This document shows, piece after piece, positions 9,781 through 17,491 of a stretch of 23,916 nt of DNA. Positions within the stretch are counted from its first letter, which is position 1. Each line of letters opens with the position of its first letter. The translations under genes were made by a program, and so were the position numbers. Under the pieces are notes generated by a model. It saw only the letters and a list, made by a program, of their open reading frames with translations, did no database searches and was not told where the DNA came from. The stretch is from Pseudomonas sp. SST3 (lineage in GTDB: Bacteria; Pseudomonadota; Gammaproteobacteria; Pseudomonadales; Pseudomonadaceae): NCBI RefSeq assembly GCF_003325755.1, contig NZ_QORI02000034.1, forward strand, positions 1-23,916. The letters are read 5' to 3'.

Positions 9781-11031
9781 GTGAGCGAAGTAGATTCGGA
9801 TAAGGCAGCACAGCAACCTACGGGCAACGATCCCGTCACGCCACAAAAACCCGTCAAGAAAGAGCCCTCGAAGGAATCGAAAGAGCCGCCGAAGACTCCA
9901 CCGCCCGGAACGTCGCCTGCAGCCGCCTCCGATTCGCGTGGTGGCGGCAAGGCGCTGGCTGGCCTCGCTCTGCTGGTCGGCCTGGCGGGTCTCGCGGCCG
10001 GCGGTTACAGCGTCTGGCAGACCCAGCAGCTGGCCGAGCAAGAGCGTCAGCAAGTCGATGCTGCTCAGGCGACGCGCGAGCAGGCACGTCAGCTGGACCA
10101 GCGCAGTCAGCAACTTACTAGCCGTCTCGCCCGACTGGAGCAGCTGCCGTCGGCGGAACAGCTGGAAGACCGCCGCCGCCTGCTTTCGGAGCTGCAAAGC
10201 GATCAGCAGCGCCTCTCGGGACGGGTCGAGCAGGTGCTCGGCGCCAGTCGTGAGCAATGGCGGTTGGCTGAGGCCGAGCACCTGTTGCGTATGGCGATGT
10301 TGCGCTTGTCGGCCATGCAGGACGTGAACAGCGCCGAGTCGCTGATCGCCGAGGCCGACCTGATCCTGCGCAAGCAGGACGATCCCGGTGCCTACGGCGC
10401 ACGGCAGAAACTGCTTGAGGGGCTCGAGGCGTTGCGCAGCTTGCCGGAGCTAGACCGCACCGGGCTGTTTCTGCAACTGGGCGCTTTGCGAGGACAGGCC
10501 AATCAGCTCAGCGGTCTGGCGCCGGAGTTCGAAAACGGGCCGAGCCAGTCCGCGGCGCAGGGTGATAGCCGCTGGCGGCAATGGCTGGACGAGCTGACGC
10601 GCTACGTCCGAATCGATTTCAATGCGGGTACTGATGTCAAACCGCTACTCGCTGGCCAGAGCCTGGCACAGGTGCGGCTGGCTCTGTCGCTGGCTATCGA
10701 GCAGGCGCAGTGGGCTGTGCTCAATGGCAACGAGGAAGTCTATCGGCAGTCGCTGGATCAGGCTGCTCGCTTGATCGAAGACCATTTCAGCGAGGAGAAC
10801 GGCCAGAGTCGCGGCCTACGAGATCGCATCGAGCAGCTTGCCAAGCGGCAGGTCTCGGTCACTCTGCCGGACCTGGCGCCTGCCTTGCAGACTCTCCAGG
10901 CCTATGTGCAAAAGCGCGAATCCGCCGAAAATAGTGAGCCTGCCAGTCGCGACGAACGCGACGAATCAGCTGGCGAGGCCGCGCAACCGGCTGAAGCCGA
11001 GCAGACGGCTGAAGGGGATCTGCGCACATGA
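9781..11031 (+). CDS. hemX: HemX-like membrane-anchored protein (uroporphyrinogen-III C-methyltransferase-like)
   Basis: A 416-residue HemX-family protein often annotated as uroporphyrinogen-III C-methyltransferase, although the family lacks the SirA/CobA catalytic domain and enzyme activity is doubtful. Residues 1-55 are a low-complexity cytoplasmic tail rich in Lys, Glu, Ser and Pro; residues 57-77 form one membrane helix (LAGLALLVGLAGLAAGGYSVW); residues 80-165 are a coiled coil heavy in Gln and Arg; the rest is a helical domain with EAEHLLRMAMLRL and AVLNGNEEVYRQSL, typical of the family. The GTG start at 9781 is preceded by AAGGATGGAAAC. An in-frame extension to 9706 lies over hemD and is not family-like. 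The stop overlaps hemY as ATGA. Likely role: a scaffold or helper of tetrapyrrole synthesis at the inner membrane, inferred from context. Confidence 0.93.
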   Translation: MSEVDSDKAAQQPTGNDPVTPQKPVKKEPSKESKEPPKTPPPGTSPAAASDSRGGGKALAGLALLVGLAGLAAGGYSVWQTQQLAEQERQQVDAAQATREQARQLDQRSQQLTSRLARLEQLPSAEQLEDRRRLLSELQSDQQRLSGRVEQVLGASREQWRLAEAEHLLRMAMLRLSAMQDVNSAESLIAEADLILRKQDDPGAYGARQKLLEGLEALRSLPELDRTGLFLQLGALRGQANQLSGLAPEFENGPSQSAAQGDSRWRQWLDELTRYVRIDFNAGTDVKPLLAGQSLAQVRLALSLAIEQAQWAVLNGNEEVYRQSLDQAARLIEDHFSEENGQSRGLRDRIEQLAKRQVSVTLPDLAPALQTLQAYVQKRESAENSEPASRDERDESAGEAAQPAEAEQTAEGDLRT

Positions 11032-12266
11032 AGCGATTGGCGATTTTTGTAGTCATCCTGCTCGCGGTCGTCGGCTTCCTCGGCTGGGCCATCTATCAAG
11101 ATTCCGGCTACGTCCTGATCAGTTACGACCGCTTTCGCTACGAATCGAGCTTTTGGATTTTTCTCGGCCTGATCGCCTGTCTCTGGCTGTTGGCCACGGT
11201 GCTTCACTGGCTGCTCGGGTTGCTTCATGCGTCCGGCACGCTAGTCAATCCCTGGTCGAGGCGCCACCGCGCGCGGCGTGTCGCCAAGGCTTCGCGTTCG
11301 GGCCTGCGGGAGCTGGCCGAAGGGCAGTGGAGCCACGCGCTTGGCCATTTGCGTGTCGCGGCCGAACATGATCGCTTGCCGCTGGTGCATTACCTCGGTG
11401 CCGCCCGTGCCGCGAGCGAGCTCGGCGAGCATGAACAGAGTGACGAGTTGCTGCGCCAGGCTCGCGAGCGTGAACCCGAGGCCGGGCTGGCCGTCGGTCT
11501 GACGCAGGCCCAGCTGCAGATCGCACGGGGCCAGTACAGCGAGGCGCGGGAATCCCTGACGCTGCTGCACAACGAACACCCGCGTCACCCCTATGTGCTG
11601 ACTCTGCTGCAGCAGCTCTACGTACAGCTGCAGGACTGGCCCGCGCTGTGCCGGCTGCTACCGGAGCTGCGCAAGCATCGTGTGCTGACACCGGCACGCT
11701 TGGACGAGCTGGAACTGCTGGCCTGGACTGCTGCCTTGGAACAGGCCGGTCAAGCGCAGACTGAAACACCGGAGGATGCGCAGCAGGCGCTGAATCAGCG
11801 CTGGCAAGCCGTGCCGAGCAAGCTGCGTAACGAGCCGCTGCTGGTGCGGGCCTATGCCGACGGCTTGAGCCGGTCGGGCGCGGAAGAGAAAGCGGAAGAG
11901 GTGCTCCATGCAGCGCTCAAGCGCCAGTTCGACGATCGTCTGGTCGAACGCTATGGTCGCGTCCGCGGGCGAGAGCCGGCGCGCCAGTTGGCCCATGCGG
12001 AGGGTTGGTTGAAGGGGCACCCGGAAAATGCCGAACTGCTGCTCGCGCTGGGTCGCCTGAGTCTGCGTAACGAGTTCTGGGGCAAGGCGCGTGATTATCT
12101 GGAAGCGAGCCTGCGCCTGGATCATCGTGCCGAGACCTGCGCCGAATTGGCCCGTCTGCTCGCGCAGCTTGGCGACAAGGAGCGCAGTAACCGGCTGTTC
12201 CAGGAGGGGCTCGGGCTCCTCGATCAACCCGGCGCCAATCGGTTGCAGGTGATCAGCAACGGCTAG
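11028..12266 (+). CDS. hemY: HemY protein (TPR-type, heme biosynthesis associated)
   Basis: A 412-residue inner-membrane protein of the proteobacterial HemY family, unrelated to the HemY protoporphyrinogen oxidase of Bacillus. Two N-terminal membrane helices (about 3-22 and 42-66) enclose a short periplasmic loop with QDSGYVLISYDRFRYESS, a conserved family stretch. A basic segment (RRHRARRVAKASRSGLRELAEGQW) leads into a cytoplasmic TPR-like helical repeat region (about 95-400), with repeats such as LLRQAREREPEAGLAVGLTQ and ELLLALGRLSLRNEFWGKAR. It starts at an ATG overlapping the hemX stop (ATGA), and the pair may act as a complex. A GC-rich hairpin follows the stop, so this is probably the end of the hemC-hemD-hemX-hemY unit. 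Molecular function is not established to my knowledge. Confidence 0.95.
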   Translation: MKRLAIFVVILLAVVGFLGWAIYQDSGYVLISYDRFRYESSFWIFLGLIACLWLLATVLHWLLGLLHASGTLVNPWSRRHRARRVAKASRSGLRELAEGQWSHALGHLRVAAEHDRLPLVHYLGAARAASELGEHEQSDELLRQAREREPEAGLAVGLTQAQLQIARGQYSEARESLTLLHNEHPRHPYVLTLLQQLYVQLQDWPALCRLLPELRKHRVLTPARLDELELLAWTAALEQAGQAQTETPEDAQQALNQRWQAVPSKLRNEPLLVRAYADGLSRSGAEEKAEEVLHAALKRQFDDRLVERYGRVRGREPARQLAHAEGWLKGHPENAELLLALGRLSLRNEFWGKARDYLEASLRLDHRAETCAELARLLAQLGDKERSNRLFQEGLGLLDQPGANRLQVISNG

Positions 12267-12272
12267 CGACCT

Positions 12273-12316
12273 GCGGGGCGCGGGGCGGACAGCCGTCTGG
12301 CGCCCCGCGTCGATTT
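12273..12316 (+). terminator. Hairpin terminator after hemY
   Basis: A perfect 9-bp inverted repeat, GCGGGGCGC (12273-12281) and GCGCCCCGC (12300-12308), encloses an 18-base loop that can pair further (GGAC with GTCT). A short T run (TTTT, 12313-12316) follows 4 bases after the stem. The stem is strong but the T tract is short, so termination may be partial. Confidence 0.6.
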
Positions 12317-12384
12317 TCCGTATGGCTTGCAGCCCGCCGCGTGCAGCACTACCGTAGCGAACTTTTCCTGTCTGCGGAGTCACC

Positions 12385-12876
12385 ATGAACCTGGCCAGCC
12401 CACGTTCGCTGTTTCTTCTGGCTTTCATCGGCTGTGCGCTGATGATGATCGCTGCGCTGTATCTCGAGCATGTGGTGGGGTTGGCGCCATGTCCCCTGTG
12501 CATCGTTCAGCGGATCTGCGTGATCGCCTTCGGTCTGGTCTGCCTGATCGCTGCGCTTCACGGGCCACGCAAGACCGGCCGCCGCGCTTATTCGGTATTG
12601 GCGCTGCTGTTCGCTGTTGCAGGCGGTGCCACGGCGATACGCCAGATCTGGCTGCAGAACATGCCGGCCGATCAGTTGCCGAGCTGCCTGCCTAGCCTCG
12701 ACTACATGATGGATGCGCTGCCGTTTCAGGAAATTGCCCGGTTGGTACTCCACGGTACGGCCGAGTGCGCCGAAGTCAGCTGGACGCTGCTGGGCATGAG
12801 CATCCCGGAATGGACCTTGTTGGCATTCATTGCGATGGCTCTGTTCTGTTTCTGGCAACTGCTGCGGCGCGATTGA
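12385..12876 (+). CDS. dsbB: Disulfide bond formation protein B
   Basis: Inner-membrane thiol oxidase that reoxidises periplasmic DsbA and passes electrons to ubiquinone. The 163-residue product has four membrane helices (about 8-25, 44-61, 68-86 and 141-160). The quinone-side cysteine pair is Cys36-Pro-Leu-Cys39 followed by IVQR, and the second periplasmic pair is Cys101 and Cys128 in the loop with SCLPSLDYM and GTAECAEVSW, so all four catalytic cysteines are present. The conserved Arg after the CxxC (Arg43) is also there. The start is supported by CGGAG 6 bases before ATG. Pseudomonads usually have two DsbB paralogues; this location matches the one called DsbH/DsbB1 in P. aeruginosa. Confidence 0.96.
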   Translation: MNLASPRSLFLLAFIGCALMMIAALYLEHVVGLAPCPLCIVQRICVIAFGLVCLIAALHGPRKTGRRAYSVLALLFAVAGGATAIRQIWLQNMPADQLPSCLPSLDYMMDALPFQEIARLVLHGTAECAEVSWTLLGMSIPEWTLLAFIAMALFCFWQLLRRD

Positions 12877-13130
12877 GACATTTTGTCGGGTCGGGCGAAT
12901 GATCGCTGCGCTTGGCGGTCAATGGACCAGAGCGAAGCGATCTGCTCCTGCCGCTGGCTGGATGAAATTCATTCCTGCTGCTTGATGCTTCGGTCGCCGC
13001 AGCTTAGTCTGCTCTGGCAGCGTCGGTTTCCTGCCAATATCGCTGCCACTCACCCAAGGCCGATATCCCAAGACAAAAAACCGTCTCGGAAGGCGCAACA
13101 GGCATCATCGATTAGGGAAGTGAGGTCATC

Positions 13131-13598
13131 ATGCTCGAGAGCTGTCGGAACGCCCAGGAACGCTGGGGAGGTGTACACCTGCTGATCGACCGCTGGCTGC
13201 AAGAACGCCATGCCTTGATCAACGCATTCGATGGACTGCATGTCAGCGACGCGGCCACGGCAAGTCGCCCCGCCTTGCAGAAATTCTGCGAAATCCTGCT
13301 CGACTATGTGTCGGCTGGGCATTTCGAAATCTACGAGCAGCTGCTCAATGAAGCCGAAGCGTTCGGTGACAGGCGCGGCCTCGACCTGGCCCGCCAGATA
13401 TACCCGCGCATCGAAGCCATCACCGAAGTGGCGGTGGCCTTCAATGATCGTTGCGATAACGGCGACTGCCTGAACAGCCCGGGCCTGCCGGACGAGTTGA
13501 AGCGACTGGGGCAGCTATTGCATGAGCGCTTCGAACTCGAGGATTGCCTCATCGAAGTGCTGCACACCGCGCATAAGCAGGCAGCTGCGACGGCCTGA
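13131..13598 (+). CDS. algQ: Anti-sigma factor AlgQ (Rsd family)
   Basis: A 155-residue soluble helical protein of the Rsd/AlgQ family, which binds region 4 of sigma-70 (RpoD) and so shifts RNA polymerase toward alternative sigma factors; in P. aeruginosa it affects alginate, siderophore and virulence genes. The N-terminus [20 protein letters not shown], followed by RWLQERH, is essentially that of AlgQ/Rsd as I recall it. Later family stretches are [20 protein letters not shown] and [30 protein letters not shown] ribosome site precedes the ATG. The 254 bp between dsbB and algQ hold no gene that I can support and no convincing promoter. It is followed by two short hairpins and then algP. Confidence 0.97.
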   Translation: MLESCRNAQERWGGVHLLIDRWLQERHALINAFDGLHVSDAATASRPALQKFCEILLDYVSAGHFEIYEQLLNEAEAFGDRRGLDLARQIYPRIEAITEVAVAFNDRCDNGDCLNSPGLPDELKRLGQLLHERFELEDCLIEVLHTAHKQAAATA

Positions 13599-13610
13599 TC
13601 CGCGATCAGG
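13594..13610 (+). other. Hairpin overlapping the algQ stop codon
   Basis: CCTGATC (13594-13600), loop CGC, GATCAGG (13604-13610): a perfect 7-bp stem whose left arm contains the TGA stop of algQ. No T tract follows. It may protect the mRNA 3' end or pause transcription. It is the first of two consecutive hairpins. Confidence 0.5.
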
Positions 13611-13620
13611 ATGAGTGGAG

Positions 13621-13642
13621 CCGCCATGCTGTGGCATGGCGG
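13621..13642 (+). terminator. Terminator-like hairpin between algQ and algP
   Basis: CCGCCATGC (13621-13629), loop TGTG, GCATGGCGG (13634-13642): a perfect 9-bp stem with a four-base loop, followed by TCTGTTAG, a poor U tract. It lies 10 bases after the smaller hairpin. It could be a weak intrinsic terminator or attenuator separating algQ from algP. Confidence 0.5.
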
Positions 13643-13703
13643 TCTGTTAGTGGATTTCTGGGAACGTCAATCCGACTGACCCATCCCGTCAGGAGGCGTC
13701 TTC

Positions 13704-14475
13704 ATGCCCGCAAAGAAGGACTCGGTCACCACCCCGCTGCATCTGCTGCAGCAGTTGTCGCACAGCTTGGTGGTGCATTTGCAAAAGGCTTGCAGCGAGG
13801 CGCAAAAGGACGCAGAGGTTCTGCTGGCCAAACTTGGAAAAACAGCGCGGCAAGACGCAGGAAAAGGTCGTCAAGGCGCGCGCCAAGCTTGAAGAAGCCG
13901 GTGGCGCCGGGAAATCGAAGGCTCAAACCAAGGCCCGCGCCAAGCTGGCCGAGCTGGACGAAATGCTCGCTGTGCTGCAGGCGCGGCAGAGTGAAACGCT
14001 GAATTACCTCTCTGAGTTGAAGCGTGATGCGGAGCAGAGCCTGAAGCTCGCCCAAGGCATCACGCAGGTCGAAAACGCTGCGGGTCAGGCCCTGGCGTCA
14101 CGCGGCAAGCCTGCTGGCCCGCGTGTCGCGGCTCGAAGCAAGACTTCTTCCGGTAGATCGGCACCTGCGGCGGCCACGCCTGCAGCTAGCAAGCCGGCAA
14201 CAGGCAGGGCTTCCACCAGCACTTCGCGTTCGACCGCCAGTCGCGCCAAAGCCGCCGCTGCGAAGAACAGCGCTGCGGCGAAGCCGACCGAAGCGAAGGC
14301 GCCGGCTGCCAAGGTGCCAAGTACTTCTCGCCGCCGTCCCGCCAGTAATGCTGGCAAGCCGGCTCCAGCCACAGACGCTTCGGTTGCCAAGCCCGCGCCG
14401 GCGAAGAAGCCGGTAGCCCGCAAGCCGGCGGCAGACAAACGCGAAGCCGTAGCTCAGTCTCCGGACGCAAGCTGA
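13704..14475 (+). pseudogene. algP: AlgP histone H1-like regulator, split by a one-base frameshift
   Basis: AlgP is a DNA-binding, histone H1-like protein (regulator of algD in P. aeruginosa). The ATG at 13704 follows AGGAGG by 9 bases and encodes MPAKKDSVTTPLHLLQQLSH, the typical AlgP start. This frame leaves the family sequence after LLAKL and stops at 13892. The family sequence resumes in the next frame (EKQRGKTQEKVVKARAKLEE) and continues to the stop at 14475. Around 13833-13842 the bases CTTGGAAAAAC contain one base too many: removing a T gives CTG GAA AAA C, removing a G gives CTT GAA AAA C. Corrected, the protein has about 256 residues: a helical coiled-coil N-terminal half and a basic Ala/Pro/Lys tail (about 120-256). 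It may be a real mutation, a sequencing or assembly error, or, least likely, a +1 recoding site. Its end overlaps the convergent gene by 22 bp. Confidence 0.85.
14139..14445 (+). repeat. Degenerate Ala/Lys/Pro repeats encoding the AlgP tail
   Basis: Within algP, short GC-rich units (AAGCCGGC, GCGAAGCC and variants) encode repeated K-P-A, A-A-K and A-K-P-A-P-A-K-K-P motifs. In P. aeruginosa the same region is a longer and more regular array of KPAA repeats; here it is shorter and interrupted by Ser/Thr/Arg-rich segments. The bias opens long shadow frames on the minus strand. Confidence 0.7.
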
Positions 14476-14930
14476 GACGCAGCCGCGTATCGCAGTGTGT
14501 TCAGGGATATCTGCGGCTCGTCGCTGAGGTCGGCGCAGAGCTGATCCAGCCAATCTGCCGACCCACGGCTTGCCGGCCAATGCTCCGCTACTGACTGCAA
14601 ACGAAGCAGCTGGATCTGCTCGGCCTCGAGCTCCAGCTGCTTGATCCGACCTCGTAGGCTCGCCAGATCGCTGTCCCGATTCGCTTGCTCACGCCAGCTT
14701 TGGCGAAGGCCCCGCAGCGGGGCGACCACTTGGGTTCGCCAGTCGTCACTGACGGCCTTTAGCTGCTCGAGTCGTGCGCCATCACAGGCGATGCGGCGGC
14801 ATTCCAGCCAGGCGCCAGCCAGCAGCAGACAAACGTCCGCGCCGGCCGCTTGCAGTTCGAGGCAGGCGACTTCCACGCCGGGCTGGGCGTAGCAGGCAAG
14901 AGCAAAGCTCCAGAGATCGTCACGCTTCAT
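14454..14930 (-). CDS. TIGR02444 (DUF2390) family protein
   Basis: A 158-residue soluble helical protein of unknown function that resembles the TIGR02444/DUF2390 family of Pseudomonas and relatives. Visible features: an N-terminal DLWSFALACYAQPGVEVACL with the following LELQAAGADVCLLLAGAWL (family-like); a central WRTQVVAPLRGLRQSWRE; and a C-terminal helical half (RIKQLELEAEQIQLLRLQSV) that may form a coiled coil, with an Asn-Thr-Leu-Arg motif near the end. No membrane segment or signal peptide. No purine-rich ribosome site precedes ATG (ACCGACCCT). Its last 22 bases overlap the end of algP on the other strand, and it is divergent from the ABC-F gene across 67 bp. Function unknown. Confidence 0.85.
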   Translation of the reverse strand: MKRDDLWSFALACYAQPGVEVACLELQAAGADVCLLLAGAWLECRRIACDGARLEQLKAVSDDWRTQVVAPLRGLRQSWREQANRDSDLASLRGRIKQLELEAEQIQLLRLQSVAEHWPASRGSADWLDQLCADLSDEPQISLNTLRYAAASQLASGD

Positions 14931-14997
14931 AGGGTCGGTTATTTTTTATAAGCAGCCGGATGGATTTCCGGGCGACCTGATAAACTCCGCCGCCATT
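14931..14997. promoter_or_regulatory. Short divergent promoter region without ribosome-binding sites
   Basis: This 67-bp gap must drive both the ABC-F gene (plus) and the TIGR02444 gene (minus). It holds an AT-rich core (14939-14951, with six T in a row). Candidate -10 boxes on the plus strand are TATAAG (14947-14952) and TGATAAACT (14978-14986); on the minus strand there is a TATAAA within the AT-rich core. Neither start codon has a purine-rich ribosome site in front. No clear -35 hexamers are seen. Confidence 0.4.
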
Positions 14998-16908
14998 ATG
15001 ATCCGACTTCAGAATCTGACTCTACAGCGCGGCCCCCAGCGTCTGCTGGAAGGCGCCGAGCTGACCCTGCACCCCGGCCAGAAGGTCGGACTGGTTGGCG
15101 CCAATGGTGCCGGCAAGTCCAGCCTGTTTGCGTTGCTGCGCGGCGGATTCACACCCGATGGCGGCGATTGCCAGTTGCCACCGGACTGGCGCATCGCCCA
15201 CATGCGTCAGGAGGTCGATACGCTCGAGCGCCTGGCCGTCGACTATGTCCTCGATGGCGACACCGAGCTGCGTCGTGTTCAAGGCGCACTCGCCGTTGCC
15301 GAGGCTGCTCATGACGGTACCGCTCTGGCGCGTCTGCATACCGAACTGGACAACGCCGACGGTTACACCGCCGATGCCCGAGCGCGCAAACTGCTCGCAG
15401 GCCTGGGCTTTGCCAACGAACAGATGGATCTTCCGGTCAGCAGCTTTTCTGGCGGCTGGCGAATGCGCCTGAACCTGGCCCAGGCGCTCATGTGTCCGTC
15501 CGACCTGTTGCTGCTCGACGAACCCACCAACCACCTCGATCTGGATGCCATTCTCTGGCTGGAAGCCTGGCTCAAGAGCTATCCGGGCACGCTGATGCTT
15601 ATCTCTCACGACCGCGATTTCCTCGACGAGGTGGTTGGTAACGTGGTGCACGTCGAACAGCGCAAGCTCACGCTCTATCGCGGCGGTTATTCGGCCTTCG
15701 AACGGGCACGCGCCGAGCGCCTGGCGCAGCAGCAGCAAGCGTTCGAGAAGCAACAGGCGCAGCGCGAGCACATGGAAGATTTCATTCGGCGCTTCAAAGC
15801 CAAGGCGAGCAAAGCGCGCCAGGCGCAGAGCCGGATCAAGGCATTGGAAAAGCTCGAGGAGCTGGCGCCGGCGCATATTGATTCGCCGTTCGACTTCGTT
15901 TTCCGAGAAGCCGACAAAGTCTCCAATCCGCTGCTTGATCTGGCTGAAGGGCGTCTTGGCTACGGCGACAAGCAGGTGCTGGACAAGGTCAAGCTGCAGC
16001 TGGTGCCCGGCGCACGGATCGGTCTGCTCGGTCCCAACGGTGCGGGCAAGTCGACGCTGATCAAGACGCTGGCGAACGAACTGCAGCCATTGGGTGGCCG
16101 TCTGCAGCGTGGCGAGAATCTGGTGATCGGCTATTTCGCCCAGCATCAGCTCGACGCCCTGGACGCCAAGGCCAGCCCGCTGTTGCACTTGCAGCGCATT
16201 GCACCGGGCGAGCGTGAGCAGGTCCTGCGCGATTTTCTGGGTGGTTTCGATTTTCGCGGCAATCGCTGCGACGAGCCTGTCCTCAATTTCTCCGGCGGTG
16301 AAAAGGCGCGGCTGGCATTGGCACTGGTCGCCTGGGGCAAGCCCAACCTGCTGCTGCTCGACGAACCGACCAACCACTTGGATCTGGAGATGCGCCTGGC
16401 TCTGACGCTGGCGCTACAGGATTTCGAGGGTGCGGTGTTGGTGGTGTCACACGATCGCCATCTACTTAAGAGCACGACCGACGAGTTTCTGTTGGTGGCG
16501 GAAGGGCGGGTCGTCACCTTCGACGGAGACCTCGAAGATTACGCGCGATGGCTGGCAGATTTCCGCGCCCGCCAGCAGCCGGTGAGCGCAACCGAGCCAT
16601 CCGGCGACAAGACCGACAAACGCGCCTTGCGTCAAGCGGCTGCTGCTTTGCGGCAGCAGTTGGCGCCGCTCAAGCGCCAGGCGGACAAGTTCGAACAGGA
16701 TCTGGTCGGTGTTCATGACAAGCTGGCCGTGCTGGAGCAGCGACTCGGTGATACCGCACTCTATGAGGTGGCGCGCAAGGATGAGTTGCGTGGGCTGCTG
16801 GCCGAGCAAGCGGAACTGAAAGTGCGCGAGGGCGAGCTGGAGGCGGCCTGGCTGGAAGCTCTGGAAGCCCTGGAAAACCTGCAAGGGCAGCTTGAGGGCA
16901 GCGCATGA
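14998..16908 (+). CDS. yheS: ABC-F family ATPase, YheS type
   Basis: A 636-residue cytoplasmic ATPase with two ABC domains and no membrane segment, the ABC-F class that acts on ribosomes (translation factor or ribosome rescue). Sequence similarity to E. coli YheS is strong along the whole length. Domain 1: Walker A GANGAGKS (34-41), signature SSFSGGWRM (148-156), Walker B LLLLDEPTNHLD (170-181, with catalytic Glu175). The linker (about 230-300) carries the charged arm QQQQAFEKQQAQREHMEDFI and FKAKASKARQAQSRIKALE. Domain 2: GPNGAGKS (345-352), NFSGGEKARL (430-439) and LLLLDEPTNHLD (451-462, Glu456). Residues about 540-636 form a C-terminal coiled coil. No ribosome site is visible before ATG. 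The stop overlaps the next gene by ATGA, starting a five-gene plus-strand run. Confidence 0.96.
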   Translation: MIRLQNLTLQRGPQRLLEGAELTLHPGQKVGLVGANGAGKSSLFALLRGGFTPDGGDCQLPPDWRIAHMRQEVDTLERLAVDYVLDGDTELRRVQGALAVAEAAHDGTALARLHTELDNADGYTADARARKLLAGLGFANEQMDLPVSSFSGGWRMRLNLAQALMCPSDLLLLDEPTNHLDLDAILWLEAWLKSYPGTLMLISHDRDFLDEVVGNVVHVEQRKLTLYRGGYSAFERARAERLAQQQQAFEKQQAQREHMEDFIRRFKAKASKARQAQSRIKALEKLEELAPAHIDSPFDFVFREADKVSNPLLDLAEGRLGYGDKQVLDKVKLQLVPGARIGLLGPNGAGKSTLIKTLANELQPLGGRLQRGENLVIGYFAQHQLDALDAKASPLLHLQRIAPGEREQVLRDFLGGFDFRGNRCDEPVLNFSGGEKARLALALVAWGKPNLLLLDEPTNHLDLEMRLALTLALQDFEGAVLVVSHDRHLLKSTTDEFLLVAEGRVVTFDGDLEDYARWLADFRARQQPVSATEPSGDKTDKRALRQAAAALRQQLAPLKRQADKFEQDLVGVHDKLAVLEQRLGDTALYEVARKDELRGLLAEQAELKVREGELEAAWLEALEALENLQGQLEGSA

Positions 16909-17486
16909 ACGAGTCACTGCTGCTACTGGTCCAGCAGTGGCGCGACCCGCTATTGCTCGGGCTGCAGGTCATCCTGATCCTGTTTGTCGCCTACCTGTTG
17001 CAACGGCTGGTGGCGCGCGGGCTGGAACGGCTGGGCAGGCGTTATCCGTTACCGCCTGAACTGCTGCTGCCGCTGCGGGGCGGTATTCGCTGGTTCATTC
17101 TGGGCGGTGCGCTGATCATGGTGCTCGAGCGCTTCGGGGTTTCGGCAACCGTTCTCTGGACCGCCTTCTCCGGGTTTGTTGCGGTCGCCGCCGTCGCCTT
17201 TTTTGCGATCTGGAGCGTGCTGTCCAACCTGCTTTGCGCCGTGCTCATCATGACGGTGGGACCTTTTCGGCTGGGCGATTTGGTGGAGCTGGTGGAGAGC
17301 TTCGACAAGCCCATCGTCAAGGGTCGAGTGATCGATATCAACCTGCTCTACACCACGCTGGAGGAAATCTCCGAAAGCGGAACTGGTGCGATCGTTCAGG
17401 TGCCAAATAGCTTGTTCTTTCAGAAGGTCGTGCGCCGCTGGCGCGGGACTGACATCCAACCTTCCAATCACAGCACACACGAGTAG
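16905..17486 (+). CDS. Small MscS-family mechanosensitive ion channel
   Basis: A 193-residue inner-membrane protein of the MscS family, which opens under membrane tension to release solutes during osmotic downshift. Predicted helices lie at about 14-34 and 62-80, with the pore-lining region at about 84-120 (FSGFVAVAAVAFFAIWSVLSN), rich in Ala, Gly and Val as in MscS helix 3. It is followed by the start of the beta domain, GPFRLGDLVEL and IVQVPNSLFF. The protein is shorter than E. coli MscS (286): the helical C-terminal domain is missing and the beta domain ends soon after PNSLFF with a hydrophilic tail (QPSNHSTHE). Such short members are common, so I read it as intact. The start overlaps the ABC-F stop by ATGA; terC follows after 5 bp. 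Gating properties cannot be judged. Confidence 0.92.
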   Translation: MNESLLLLVQQWRDPLLLGLQVILILFVAYLLQRLVARGLERLGRRYPLPPELLLPLRGGIRWFILGGALIMVLERFGVSATVLWTAFSGFVAVAAVAFFAIWSVLSNLLCAVLIMTVGPFRLGDLVELVESFDKPIVKGRVIDINLLYTTLEEISESGTGAIVQVPNSLFFQKVVRRWRGTDIQPSNHSTHE

Positions 17487-17491
17487 CATTC

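Noticed and set aside
14085..14580. Several open frames on both strands across the algP tail
   Set aside because: All arise from the Ala/Lys/Pro codon bias; none starts with a ribosome site or shows a recognisable domain.
15022..16377. A 451-codon open frame on the minus strand
   Set aside because: Antisense to the ABC-F gene, whose Walker A, signature and Walker B motifs are all intact on the plus strand.
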